Origin: Chrysoperla carnea
Taxonomy: Eukaryota; Arthropoda; Insecta; Neuroptera; Chrysopidae
NCBI RefSeq assembly: GCF_905475395.1
Contig: NC_058342.1
Coordinates: 33,438,140 to 33,502,139, forward strand
DNA length: 64,000 nt
Direction: 5' to 3'
Part shown: positions 24,301 through 34,900 of the stretch, piece by piece
Numbering within the stretch: position 1 is the stretch's first letter
Layout of the letters: each line of letters begins with the position of its first letter
The notes under the pieces: model-generated
What the model was told of the DNA's origin: nothing
Databases searched by the model: none
The model's input: only the letters and a program-made list of their open reading frames with translations
Position numbers and translations under genes: made by a program

Positions 24301-27300
24301 TTATTGAGTATTTATTGAAAATTTTCTTCGGTTTTCTGTGTTTACACCAGACATAATAATAATATTAAAAATAGAAGCTATATCAGAAAAATTTCTTATC
24401 AGTGAAAATTTCTAGGAATACTATTTTTTTTTTTTTTTAAATATTTAAAATACAACTCAACATGTGAGCAATTGAAAATATAACTACTTACAAATCAAAA
24501 TAAATTTTTCCTAAACAAATTTTCTATAATTGGTTAATAACTTAATTTTATTTGATAAATTATCTAATTTTATAGGAAAAAATTTTTTTAATACAGATCT
24601 ACTCCAGTTTATTAAAATACAGGCGTTACCAAAATTATCTTAAAATCTATGTATAAAATTTTGATAAAAAATAATTTGTAAAGGACAAGCTTCTATTGTA
24701 CTAAAAAGTACAAAATAATTACTTCTATGAGTCACTCATACATGACTGTTAGTGAAAGCTGGAGATGCTCAATTGAAAATATCAAAATATCAAGATTCGG
24801 AGCGCCTCAAGCTTTTATAAATAGCCATGTGTGATCATTGACTCACAGAAATAATTATTTTCTACTTTTCTAAGGATGAAAAACTTGACCCAAAATTGGT
24901 AAGTTTCAAAAAAAATTCCATTCAAATCGGATAAAATTTGGCTGTAATATCATAAAATCGATTTTTTGAACTTAATGACGTCATCAAAATCCAAAAATTT
25001 TAATTTTGCTCTATCATATCCAAATTATATCCAATTTTGATAAACCAAGTATGTAATCCTACTAAATTTGGGTCATACTTTTCAAATTTGTGATCAAAAT
25101 TAACCTAGCTCTAATAAGTTTCAAGAATGTGGAGTCCCGGTCCCGGAATTAAGAACATAACTGATAACTAGCGAAAAACTGACATCACAGCTGAAAAGAA
25201 TGACCCAAAAATAGTGGGTTTCAAAAAAAATTCCAATAAGATCCGATCAAATTTGCTTGTGTTACCAAAAAAATCGAATTTTTTAACTTTATGACGTCAT
25301 CAAAATCCAAAAAATTTAATTTTACTCTATCATATCCAAATTTTATCCAATTTTGATAAACCAAGTATGTAATCCTACTAAATTTGGGTCATACTTTTCA
25401 AATTTGTAGTCAAAAATAACCTAACTGTAACGGGTTTCAAGAATGTGGAGTCCTGGTTCCGGAATTTGTGACAAAGATAAATGGGAGCGAAAAAGTAACA
25501 TCATAGATGAAAAGAATGACTCAAAATTAGTGGGTTTCAAAAAAAATTCCATTCAAATCGGATAAAATTTGGCTGTAATATCATAAAATCGATTTTTTGA
25601 ACTTAATGACGTCATCAAAATCCAAAAATTTTAATTTTGCTCTATCATATCCAAATTATATCCAATTTTGATAAACCAAGTATGTAATCCTACTAAATTT
25701 GGGTCATACTTTTCAAATTTGTGATCAAAATTAACCTAGCTCTAATAAGTTTCAAGAATGTGGAGTCCCGGTCCCGGAATTAAGAACATAACTGATAACT
25801 AGCGAAAAACTGACATCACAGCTGAAAAGAATGACCCAAAAATAGTGGGTTTCAAAAAAAATTCCAATAAGATCCGATCAAATTTGCTTGTGTTACCAAA
25901 AAAATCGAATTTTTTAACTTTATGACGTCATCAAAATCCAAAAAATTTAATTTTACTCTATCATATCCAAATTTTATCCAATTTTGATAAACCAAGTATG
26001 TAATCCTACTAAATTTGGGTCATACTTTTCAAATTTGTAGTCAAAAATAACCTAACTGTAACGGGTTTCAAGAATGTGGAGTCCTGGTTCCGGAATTTGT
26101 GACAAAGATAAATGGGAGCGAAAAAGTAACATCATAGATGAAAAGAATGACTCAAAATTAGTGGGTTTCAAAAAAAATTCCATTCAAATCGGATAAAATT
26201 TGGCTGTAATATCATAAAATTGATTTTTTTAACTTAGTGACGTCATCAAAATCCAAAAATTTTAATTTTGCTCTATCATATCCAAATTATATCCAATTTT
26301 GATAAACCAAGTATATAATCCTACTAAATTTGGGTCATACTTTTCAAATTTGTAGTCAAAAATAACCTAACTGTAACGGGTTTCAAGAATGTGGAGTCCT
26401 GGTTCCGGAATTTGTGACAAAGATAAATGGGAGCGAAAAAGTAACATCATAGATGAAAAGAATGACCCAAAATTAGTGGGTTTCAAAAAAAATTCCATTC
26501 AAATCGGATAAAATTTGGCTGTAATATCATAAAATCGAGTTTTTTAACTTAATGACGTCATCAAAATCCAAAAATTTTAATTTTGCTCTACCATATCCAA
26601 ATTATATCCAATTTTGATAAACCAAGTATGTAATCCTACTAAGTTTGGGTCATACTTTTCAAATCTGTAGTCAATAATAACCTTACTGTAACGGGTTTCA
26701 AGAATGTGGAGTTATGGTTCCAGAATTTGTGACAAAGGTGAATGATAGCGAAAATTCGTGCTTTATACCTTTTATTAAAAATATCAGGAGAATAAGTTTA
26801 TAGCTACTGTTGATGTTTTTAAATAATTGTATAGGCTTAAATATCTCAAGTGTGTAATAAAAGTTGCCTATACTATATTTGTTTGTATAACATTTAGAAA
26901 TATTTAAAAAAATCATCTATATATCAAGAGAAATTTCCACTGTGATTATTATACAATATGTTCAAGGTTTGTCCTTTAAATTAAAAAAAAAAAAATATTA
27001 AAATTGAAAATTTTTCAATAATTGTGTATTTATCAACGTAATTGAGTTTCCATTATTAAAATTTATAATTGGAAAATATTTAGAAAATAAATGAGTTAAA
27101 TAAATTATTAATTAAAAACATTTGTAATGAATTGTTTGAAAAATTCAGTTGATATGGTTGTGAGATTTTCCAAGAAATTTTTCAAATGTTTTATAGCAAA
27201 AAAAGGGATCAAACTTTGATTTTCCAAAAAAATGTATAGGTATTCATAAAATTATCTAATTAGTCCATTTCCAGTTGTGTTTCCGAAAAGAAATATCAAG

Positions 27301-28702
27301 CTAAAATTTGGATAGCTTGCTCAGGGCGTTAACAGTGAATTTGTGTTCGTAAATTAGCAAGATATGTGATTCGGGTTTTGGGTCCGTAGGATCCATCTTG
27401 TAAACCGTTAGAGATAGAACAAAAGTAACAAGTGATACATAAACAAATTTTGTTGGAATAAAAAAATAAACATTTTTTTCGTAAACATCAGTGGTTCCTT
27501 CTAACATTCACCACTTTCTGTACAGGGTATCTCAACAATTAACTAAGTTAACTGTTTGTTTAAATTTTTTTTTCAATTTTGTCGATTGCAAAACTATATT
27601 TATTGCAATAGAAAGTTGGGTTGATTGTAGTTCTAGCTTTTCTTTAAACTTGAATTCGATTAAACTTCTCTTGAAATATACTTTATTATATACAAACCCC
27701 CCCCCTCCCAAACTTAGAAATCAAAAGCCCATTTTTTCCTGGCTCCGTCTTTGCATTGTATCGAAGGTTATCGATATGACAACGATTTTGGGTGTTCCAA
27801 GGAAGTTAAAGCGTTTGTATGTGAATTAAGTTACTGTATAAAAGCCCTTTTGAGTCACACTTGAGCTTTTTTTTGAGCCCTTTTGAGCTCAGTGTCGTGG
27901 CCTATAGTGAATTCTATCAACGGGTGTGTTTCTTTTTTAGTCTTCGTAAATCTACCTGGGGATCCCAACGGGGGAGGCCCTTTGACAAAAATTCGCCTCC
28001 TTCGCTTACTTTCCTTATATTTGTCCAGTTTTTTGTGCGCCGTAAATCTACCGGAGGGGGGAGGCCTTCGACAGGGCCTGTAGTATTTGCTACTCTTGTT
28101 GTAGTATTTGAAATGCTCACAAAATTGAACAAGTGGAAATTTGATAACATTTTCAGCGCCTGCTCATAACTTCACCTGGTGGAACTCCACCGTAGGGTCA
28201 CTACCACAAATTTTCTATGTTGTCCAAACAAAAATAAAGGGAAAATAAAACCTTAGAAACAGTGGACACAATTTTCTTTTCAAAAATTCTCTTTTAAAAT
28301 ATAACCGAAATATTTCAGCCAAAATTAGAAAATAAATATTGTTATCGGATTGATTTTCCAACAAATCCTACAGATTAGTAACTATTACGCTCCTGTTCAT
28401 TATATAATAAAAGATAATTGTTATTGGTTTCGGGTGAAAATGATAAGGAAAATTCTCTGATAATACCAACAACAACAATACAAAAAAAAAATCACAATTA
28501 CTTACGTATTTGATTTGTATTTTTAAATGATATAATTGGATCTTGATCTTCCGATTGTGGATCGATAATTTCACCTTCGGACACCGTACAACATCCCGTA
28601 CTTGGACGACCATGTACACAATAAATAATACTTTTTGGTGTTCCACTTGTATTCGATGTTACACTCCCATAAAGTCCACGACTTCCAGACTGTTGCCGAT
28701 AA
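18160..28702 (-). CDS. SLC30 zinc transporter, ZnT2/3/4/8 group, whole gene span, 5' exon not found
   Basis: A cation diffusion facilitator that moves Zn2+ from cytosol into vesicles or out of the cell by proton exchange; closest in type to insect ZnT35C and vertebrate ZnT2/ZnT8. Six exons (28702-28506, 23103-22990, 22328-22028, 21091-20782, 19461-19221, 18302-18160) join in frame to give 434 residues. Six membrane segments can be read. The two metal-site motifs are HxxxD in TM2 (DAAHLLTD) and HxxxD in TM5 (HVLGD), the zinc-type pair. A His-rich cytosolic loop lies between TM4 and TM5. An HCH motif precedes TM1 and a CSQC motif sits near the C-terminus, both typical of this subgroup. The first visible exon begins in mid-codon and has no usable ATG, so an upstream exon is missing. 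The gene converges on tango. Confidence 0.94.
18303..19220 (-). other. Last intron of the zinc transporter (918 bases)
   Basis: No transposon family was recognised; ordinary AT-rich intron. Confidence 0.7.
19221..19461 (-). CDS. Zinc transporter exon, TM6 and start of the C-terminal domain
   Basis: Acceptor tttAG and donor GTAAGT. It encodes PEWRMVDPICTFLFSILVLA (TM6), KDTLLVLMEGMPRGIEF and the cytosolic dimerisation fold with VVRVHNLRIWALSLDKTALS. Ends in phase 1. Confidence 0.95.
19680..20640 (+). repeat. KpnI-palindrome satellite array B, in a zinc-transporter intron
   Basis: Three tandem units with palindromes at 19829, 20135 and 20441 (period 306). Block order and orientation are the same as in the array within the last tango intron, although this gene runs the other way. 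The units here resemble each other more than they resemble array A, which suggests local amplification. Confidence 0.88.
20782..21091 (-). CDS. Zinc transporter exon, His-rich loop and TM5
   Basis: Acceptor tttAG and donor GTAAGT. The loop contains HQHGHTHGGGSSHSHGRG followed by SSHHDHSK and a polar linker. TM5 has AAYIHVLGDIIQSLGV with the second HxxxD site. The exon ends in phase 0 after FFK. Confidence 0.95.
21471..22021 (+). mobile_element. TE-Y copy 2, in a zinc-transporter intron next to a splice donor
   Basis: Starts TTAAGGTGATTATAAACC and runs to '...ttattgaaat' near 22018-22021, where other copies continue for about 30 more bases. The donor GTAAGT of the zinc-transporter exon (22027-22022 on the reverse strand) abuts it. 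Confidence 0.85.
22028..22328 (-). CDS. Zinc transporter exon, TM2-TM4
   Basis: Acceptor tttAG and donor GTAAGT. It carries GGVLSSSLAIATDAAHLLTD with the first HxxxD metal site, then SLWMATRPATQRMPFGWYRA, TM3 and TM4 (ending GFGVLVNIV). The donor is directly next to a TE-Y insertion (21471-22021). Confidence 0.95.
22413..22872 (-). mobile_element. TE-X copy, reverse, in a zinc-transporter intron
   Basis: Reverse copy from 'ttgtataggtgttcatagaa' to 'ttgttttcacttgttttta'. The 3' hairpin part is missing. Confidence 0.85.
22990..23103 (-). CDS. Zinc transporter exon, HCH motif and TM1
   Basis: Acceptor ttacAG and donor GTATG. The peptide starts SADHCHRSRNEEIDKKARRK and continues into TM1 (LLIASILCVLFMVCEVVG). 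The HCH motif just before TM1 is a cytosolic zinc-binding signature of ZnT2/3/4/8. Confidence 0.93.
23581..23618 (+). mobile_element. SINE1-type head fragment
   Basis: 'ccggctcagtagtggagcgg' followed by 'tctaaggcgttactctttt': a tRNA-like head of the variant seen at 616-922, broken off where TE-Y copy 3 begins. Confidence 0.65.
23612..24154 (+). mobile_element. TE-Y copy 3, in a zinc-transporter intron
   Basis: 5' truncated (starts at 'aaaaaagttttggtttattg'), complete 3' end 'attccaatccTTAA' at 24151-24154. It carries a unique perfect palindrome at 23827-23883. A SINE1-type head fragment lies directly upstream. Confidence 0.85.
23827..23883. repeat. Perfect 28-base palindrome with 1-base spacer in TE-Y copy 3
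   Basis: ATGATGAATCTTCGATGAAC... is followed after the arm end '..cataatt' by one A and its exact reverse complement. Copies 2 and 4 have the left arm but an unrelated right part ('aaaattttgttttgg..'), so the right arm replaced about 30 original bases. Confidence 0.93.
24880..26745 (+). repeat. 315-bp satellite array with CRE octamers, dimeric higher-order repeat
   Basis: Six tandem units. The octamer TGACGTCA starts at 24976, 25292, 25607, 25923, 26238 and 26553 (steps of 316, 315, 316, 315, 315). Units 1 and 3 are practically identical, as are units 2 and 4, while 1 and 2 differ clearly, so the recent unit of duplication is a dimer of 631 bases. Lies in a zinc-transporter intron. Confidence 0.92.
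27230..27562 (-). mobile_element. TE-X remnant, reverse
   Basis: Recognised by 'ggtattcataaaattatct', 'tgtaaaccgttagagataga' and 'taactgtttgtttaaa'; shortened and diverged. Confidence 0.72.
28506..28702 (-). CDS. Zinc transporter exon, cytosolic N-terminal region
   Basis: Acceptor ttttAG and donor GTAAGT. It encodes a variable cytosolic stretch starting YRQQSGSRG, with YCVHGRPSTGCC and an acidic segment around EGEIIDPQSEDQD. It is assigned to this gene by frame, splice sites and position, because ZnT N-termini are poorly conserved. It begins with a single base that finishes a split codon. Confidence 0.8.
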
Positions 28703-29381
28703 CTAAAAAACAAACAAAAAATTACTATTTACCCCATTTTTTATCATTTTCGAAGTTAAATCGTACAGAATTAAATTTTCTTTTTCATCGCAAGTAATCA
28801 TTTTTGGAATTGAATTTTGTGTGTTGAGTAATTAATCAAATATTCTGGCTGACAAAGACATTGAAATTTTAAGTCAAAAATTATATTTTCTTGATTTTGA
28901 TGTGTTTACAGATGAATAATCAAGTATTTACTAATTGAATGTCAATAAAAATTTGAGTATGTGAAGTGCACCCGATACCAATAAAAATATTTATATCATT
29001 TCTTATTAAAAACGGTTTTTTCTTATCAATTATTTATTTGTCATTCACATCAGAATCTTATAGACTTAAATAATTGCGAATCAGATCTGGACCTGATTAT
29101 GTTTAAATTTTCAGATGATATTCCACTGAGCAGGAAAGTCCCTATTTTTCACTTATCAGTCATTTATTTGCAATTAAGATATTTCCAGAATAATGTTAGC
29201 TGTAAAATCCCGAAGTTGTAGAATTTTTGATCGTTTAAATCGCAAGATAATCAGTTGCAAAGTTCGCGAATTCGAGGGTCAAAGCATGTAAAACTCTCGA
29301 TATTAAAAAATTCTCTCGAGAGTTGAAAAGAATGTCAAAAATGTCAAAATTGAAAAATTAGGCATTATCTCGTTTTTTTGT
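28703..29381. other. Upstream of the first visible zinc-transporter exon; nothing recognised
   Basis: Searched on the reverse strand for an ATG exon ending two bases into a codon before GT; no convincing candidate was found here. Confidence 0.5.
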
Positions 29382-29492
29382 CGCCCTATTAGCTCAGTTG
29401 GTTAAGGCGTAACCAATTCCGTTCGCGGTATGCTTAGGGTAGTGGGTTCGATTCCCGCCGTCGCAACAAAATTAGTTTAATTAATAGTTGTT
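29382..29492 (+). mobile_element. SINE2 copy, short (tRNA head only)
   Basis: CGCCCTATTAGCTCAGTTGG A-box region and GGTTCGATTCCC B box, then 'gccgtcgcaacaaaatta' and 'taattaatagttgt'. The rest of the element is absent. It is not a tRNA gene, because the 5' and 3' ends do not pair into an acceptor stem. Confidence 0.85.
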
Positions 29493-30194
29493 GAATTAGT
29501 TTCAATTTGATAAGAATTACTTGCAAATATATTTAAGTGTTATCTCGAAAAAACTTTTTTAAGTCTTTGAATATTTACTATGAATTTATTTCCAATTAAA
29601 CTTGGAATTTGTTTTAATGAAAATTTACTCCTCCCCTCTCAAATAATAAAATACAGGTTGAGTTGGTCAGTGTTGAAAATCACGGGTTTAGTCTATTTAC
29701 GCCAAAAGTGGGTTAAAATACCTTACAAAATGTATTGTAATTATAAAAATTTACAGACAGTTCTTACAAAAAATATGATACCTTTTCCTAAACTTTTGTG
29801 AAAACGGCTTCGAAAATTGATCTAAATTAAGTTTAACGAACTGTAAATGAATGAATAGCACTGCATTTTCAGTTTCAAATATAGAAACGTCATATAGGCA
29901 ATACTGATCACAAATCTGTTGTAAATCTTGCCTCTACTCAACTGCTAACGTATTTTCAATTTAATAAATTTTTAATAATAGGATAACCCTTGGAATTAAA
30001 TGGATTTGGTAATTCTATTAAAATATAGCAAATTTAATCAAAAATTGGAAAATTATAACCCAAATTTATCTGGATTTCATATTTGCTTTATTAAAATTGA
30101 ATAAAATTTACGTGTGATAACACGAAATTAATTTTCTTGGATTTTGAGTACGTCATTGAATGTAGAAACACTATTTTCTAACTCAAACTCACTT

Positions 30195-30345
30195 GATCAT
30201 TTTCAACTTGATATCTCTTTTTGTTTTTAAGTTATCGTGATCACGGATGGACAGACACCTATGCCAAATTTTTGTTCATATCATCAATATTTCTAAGCGT
30301 TACAAACTTGGGACCTAAATTAGTATACTTTGATATATATTTCAT
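30195..30345 (+). mobile_element. TE-X remnant
   Basis: Right part only: 'tcaacttgatatctctttt', 'ttatcgtgatcacggatgg', 'cgttacaaacttgggac'. Confidence 0.72.
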
Positions 30346-30384
30346 TAATAATACATAATGAAATAAAGATTAAAAATTTGGGTT

Positions 30385-30545
30385 TAATTATTCAGTCTTG
30401 GGTATTTCGAAAATTGAGTCAAACATCGAAAAATTGTATTCATACTTTTCGTTTAAATTCATCAAGAAAAATTCGTGATCAAAGTTGAAAATTTGATAAA
30501 AAATTTCAATTTTTATCTACACTGCTAGTACTTCCTTAATATTTG
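30385..30545 (+). mobile_element. TE-Z fragment, degenerate
   Basis: Weaker match to TE-Z: 'ggtatttcgaaaattgag', 'cttttcgtttaaattcat', 'tctacactgctagtacttcc'. Old copy. Confidence 0.55.
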
Positions 30546-31534
30546 GTAAAATAAACTGTAAAAGTGGCTTTTTTTCCATATTTTGTTTAGTTCCACACTA
30601 ATTATGGAAACAAGTAAACATTGCAACCTGAAAGATTTTCTTTTTTTAAATTTAAGTCAAAATATTTTGCTATAATTTTTAAATACATTTTTTGTAACTT
30701 ATTTAATATTTTGGGCACCTCAAAATTAACCCAAATAAGAATATTGTGTACAAACTTCAAAAAACGTGGTAACAAAAAAATAAAAAATTATAAACAAACC
30801 AAATACATGCTGGCGAATCCAATGAACCGACTCGTGAATCCACTGAAACTCGTGCAAACGCTGGTGAATCCATAGTTTTCGTCAATGGAACTGAATCCAT
30901 ACTTTTTCCAAAAAGTTTTAAAATTCACTGTAAAAGTTATTTCACTGGTATTCAGTTTGAAGTGTTATGTCATGCTTTAACAAGTATGAAATTTTTATTA
31001 ATGTAAACAAATTTTTATTAATTGTCAAATATAGTAACTTTTTTTTGTTACCAAAATTATTTAATTAACTATCTCGAATATTTTTAACACATACAGGGGG
31101 CTACAGAAATATTTCTTAATTAGGGCTTGTTGATTAATTATCAAGTGATAATTGTTATTGATAATAATATCGATAATTATTAATTAATAATTTTACCATT
31201 AAAAATTAAATCGATCAAAAACTTTTTATCAGGAATTATTAAATAATTAAACCAATAATAAAAATAATAATGTAATGCCTATTGTGTTGATTATGGGACA
31301 AACTTCCTTATGGGTCACGAGAACATGCAACATATCGACGAAGCACAAAAAATGATCAGTTCGAAAAATTTGAGCAGTACGTCAGATTTGAATTTTCTCT
31401 ATTCGATTCGTTAGAGCGTCAGAAAATTTTGTGACCTAGTCTGATTGATAAGAAATTATAAATATGCAATTAGCATAATTAATATGCATTTTATAATTGC
31501 AGTGACCGTTAAAATTAAATTTACAATTCGGTTA

Positions 31535-31790
31535 ATAGTGATGAAAATGATTTCAAACTTGTTACACGGGAGTTTTTGGAGTCGCTGACCACGAATATCG
31601 TACCAGAATTGGTCTCAGAGGTACCTGGTGCAACGGTATCCCCGTCTCCTGGAGTTATCGAGAAATTCGTCATATAATCAGTCCAAACTCGTTACACGGA
31701 AGTTTTCGGGATCGGTGAACACAAATATCGTGACAGAATTGGTCTCAGAGGTACCTGGTGAGATCCTTATACTGAAGAAATCATTAAGAA
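31535..31790 (+). repeat. Satellite of about 130 bp, two units
   Basis: Units carry 'gacagaattggtctcagagg', 'tacctggtg' and 'gagaaattcgtcatataatc'. Preceded by 'aatagtgatgaaaatga', which also precedes the unit at 41390. Confidence 0.82.
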
Positions 31791-31944
31791 ATGAATCAGC
31801 AACTGTAAAGGTATTGTAATTGAAACTATTTTAAAAACATGTTCCCCTAGTATTAATTTAATATTCTCTTGATTATTTTCACCACTTTTCGACGAAATTT
31901 GTTAATGTTTTTTAGTCACGAGTAGTCAGGGTAGTCATGGGTTA

Positions 31945-32896
31945 CGGTAAAATAAAATTTTTCGATATCTGGCCTATTTTTCAAAATATCGAAAATTGAA
32001 TCTTTTGTTGAATTATATTATCATCTTTTGATATTTCGAAAACCAAGGCACATATCGAAAAACTTTATTCTTATTATTCGTCTACATTCATGAAGTTATA
32101 ACAAAATTAATCAACAAAGTTGAAAATAATATAAAAATAATTTCAACCCTTAATCTACCCTGCTCTTACATCCCTTATATGGACGGTGACACTTAGTTTT
32201 TTTCTTTTCTAATTCATTGCTAATATGTTTACTTTCTATTAAAAAGTTTTTTTTAAATTTGTTTTCAGTCATTCCAAGTGAAAATTATGAAGAACTTTCA
32301 AAATATGTCGTTTTTTGAGATTCCTCCGTAAGAGCCAATGTATTTTATATCGATTTTCAATGATATATTTCTTAAATACAGTCAAACCTGGGTAAGTGAG
32401 AACTGGACAAGTGAGAAAACTTTATAAGTGAGAGTAATAACCAGGACCCGTCATTTTAAGCTCCTAAAACCTCTATTAGCGAGAAACAAAAACCTCTGTA
32501 AGAGAGAGTCGCTTTTCCCACATGGACCTTCGTAAGTGAGACTGCTACTTATCTATACCTCTATAAGCGACAGTCGAGCTTTATTTATTTATATTATTTT
32601 TACTACATTTTTACTACATTCGTACTTGCTGTGACTTATTATTATTACTGCGTACCTCTATATGAAAGAAACGCTTCCCATGTACCTGCGTTAGCGAGAA
32701 ACTCGGGTTAGTGAGAAACCTCTATAAGCGAAAATGAGATTGTGCTCCCTTGAACTATCGCTTATCCAGGTTTTACTGTATTTGCACGGATACCTAAGCT
32801 GAAATTTTAACCCCATATTCTTTGAGTAAAATTTTGGCTATAAACAAATTTTGAGCTTTTAAATCAAATATTGTTGCCATGCTCTTACATCCTTAA
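31945..32896 (+). mobile_element. TE-Z copy interrupted by a pogo-like MITE
   Basis: Shares about 600 bases with the full copy at 36679-37325, from 'aaaatttttcgatatctggc' to the right end CTTACATCCTTAA. The left end is missing. A 400-base pogo-like element is inserted at 32379-32778. Confidence 0.88.
32379..32778. mobile_element. Pogo/Tc1-mariner-like MITE inside TE-Z
   Basis: Starts CAGTCAAACCTGGGTAAGTG and ends CTTATCCAGGTTTTACTG, with TA on both sides (32377-32378, 32779-32780). The interior has many 'gtgagaa' and 'ctctataag' words, as in pogo/Tigger MITE termini. The full TE-Z copy at 36679 gives the empty site. Confidence 0.9.
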
Positions 32897-33209
32897 ATAA
32901 AAAATTGTAGTGAATAAAAATTTTGTTGACTCTATGTGAAATGAAATACGATTGAAAAAGAATCGTCATTAGAATAATATACATTTAAAAACAAAAACAA
33001 AAATTGTTCTTTGTTTAAGAAGAAATAAAAAAAAAGTGTTTAAAAGTTTAAAGACCGTACTATATTTGCCAGGCGAGTATGGATCGCGATCGAATTTTTA
33101 ACAATTGCATTTTAAAAGAGATGGTAAGTTCTCGTAGTATACTGTAGTGTACTAGATGGTTACATTCCTCAGCATGTTGCCACTTACATCAGTGATACTT
33201 AAAATGTAC

Positions 33210-33725
33210 AATAGGGTATTCTACTATTTTTGAAAAAGTACTTCAAAATGTTGATTTTGCTAATAAAAAGCCAACAATAAATTTATTTCGGAACAATACA
33301 CAAACGTTCTTGCCAAAAACTTAAATTTTAAACCTTTTTAAACTGTTAAAAACGTAGACATCCAATTTGATGACGTAATATGGGTATCACTATACGAAAT
33401 AACACAAATAAGTTTGACAGATATATTCATAGACATCTGATTATAATAAATATAAATACTTATTATTCTCTATGGATATATTATACCCAGCTGTCTACAC
33501 TGAACTAATTGATGGTCTATGACTCATACCGCTATGACTTCACATCAAGGCTTGCCCGCGTTTTAGGTCACGTGATATACAGTTTAAAAATTACGATTTT
33601 TAATTTTAATATTTTAAAATAAAAATGTGCTTTTATGACTCGAAATCAGAATATTTAAGTATGTTTTTACATAAATTTTAACTTTTTTCAAATTTCATAA
33701 TTTATTTTTGACTAACGATAACTTT
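33210..33725 (-). repeat. Dispersed repeat R5, copy 2 (reverse)
   Basis: Reverse of the copy at 1825-2304, from 'caatagggtattctacta' to 'atttcataatttattttt'. The two are about 85-90% alike by eye. Confidence 0.82.
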
Positions 33726-33902
33726 AATAAAACTTTGTTTATAAGGTAATTTTGACCATAAAATTAGAAAAATCCGGTTTAGTTTTCGATAGAGGAAATA
33801 GTTTTCGAAATTTCAGCAGAAATCTCAAACAATCTCTAAGGAAAACTTTGATGTATTTTGAAGAGTAACTTGAAAACTCTTAGCACAATCGTCAGGTGAA
33901 TG

Positions 33903-34447
33903 AAATATATCAAGGTATACTAACTTTAGTCTCAAGTTTGAAACGCTTAAAATTATTGATGCTACCAACCATTTTTTGATATAGATATTTGTAAAATCAT
34001 CTAATTAATCCATTTTCGGTTGTCTGCCAGTCTGTCTGTCGACACGATAACTCAAAAATCAAAAAATATACCAAGCTGAAATTTTATAGCGTACTCAGGG
34101 CGTAAAAACTAAGGTCGAGTTCGCAAATGAGCAACATAGGTCAATTGGGTCTTCGGTCCGTAGGACCCATTTTCTTAACCGTTAGAGATTGAGCAAAAGT
34201 TTAAATGAAAAAAATGTTTTTTATAAAAAAATAAACAACTTTTGTTTGAAACATTTTTTGTAAACATCACTGTTCACCCGTGAGAGTGTAAATTAGATGC
34301 AAATTTTATGTTATGTATTAATATGGGATTATCAGTTATATATGTGTGACATATATGTATGTGTAATGTGATAGAGTAATCAACACTGTCTATACATGAT
34401 ATTTCAACAATTAACTCAGTCAATTGTATGTTTTCACTTGATATTGT
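33903..34447 (-). mobile_element. TE-X copy, reverse
   Basis: Nearly complete reverse copy, from 'aatatatcaaggtatacta' to 'gtatgttttcacttgat'. Confidence 0.85.
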
Positions 34448-34900
34448 TTCAATATACTCCTCAGACAATCAATACATTGCTCAATATCAATATTGACTCA
34501 ATAATATTGTGCGTGTGATGCTGGCCTTAAAGATTGAACTCTTAGATCTGGTAGAATGTGATTTATTAAAAACAAAAGATGTTTTATTTCTATAAATAAA
34601 TAAATATGACCTTTAACATAATTACATATTAGAAACATTTTGAGTACCGTATGATTAATATGTTTTGTGAAAGGTAATGTAGTTTAAAAAGACGAAGAGA
34701 ACATTTATCTAACCGAGGGCTGAGGACTTCTCAGATTGTATATTATAAATCCACATAGTGAACGTACAATTTTTGTTCCGTCTCAAATATATACAATGAT
34801 TATTAAATCCTTCAACTAAATCATATCTATTGTTTTCATATCCTTACAAAAATTTGGAGAGAAGAAAACATAACGCACGTAGAGGAAGGTGCTCTTTAAT

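Larger units (their letters stand above)
23104..28505 (-). other. Largest recognised zinc-transporter intron (5.4 kb)
   Basis: Contains a SINE1-like head fragment (23581-23618), TE-Y (23612-24154), the 315-bp satellite array (24880-26745) and a TE-X remnant (27230-27562). The 27860-28150 part is a GC-richer stretch of unknown origin with an internal duplication. Plain AT-rich sequence fills the rest. Confidence 0.8.
29493..31534. other. AT-rich sequence with repeat fragments only
   Basis: Contains the TE-X remnant at 30195 and the TE-Z remnant at 30385. No gene recognised. Confidence 0.5.

Noticed and set aside
24880..26745. CRISPR-like array
   Set aside because: Units are 315 bases and continuous with no spacer-repeat alternation, and the context is a eukaryotic intron.
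27861..28169. A 102-residue forward protein
   Set aside because: The frame crosses a duplicated G-rich block and has no family features or splice support; it lies in a zinc-transporter intron.
28498..28713. Translation start of the zinc transporter at the top of the first visible exon
   Set aside because: The reading frame there has no ATG (it opens at a TTG inside the intron), and a good acceptor precedes the exon in mid-codon.
29382..29460. A tRNA-Ile or tRNA-Val gene
   Set aside because: A and B boxes are present, but the acceptor and anticodon stems do not pair, and the same sequence recurs as the head of a dispersed SINE.
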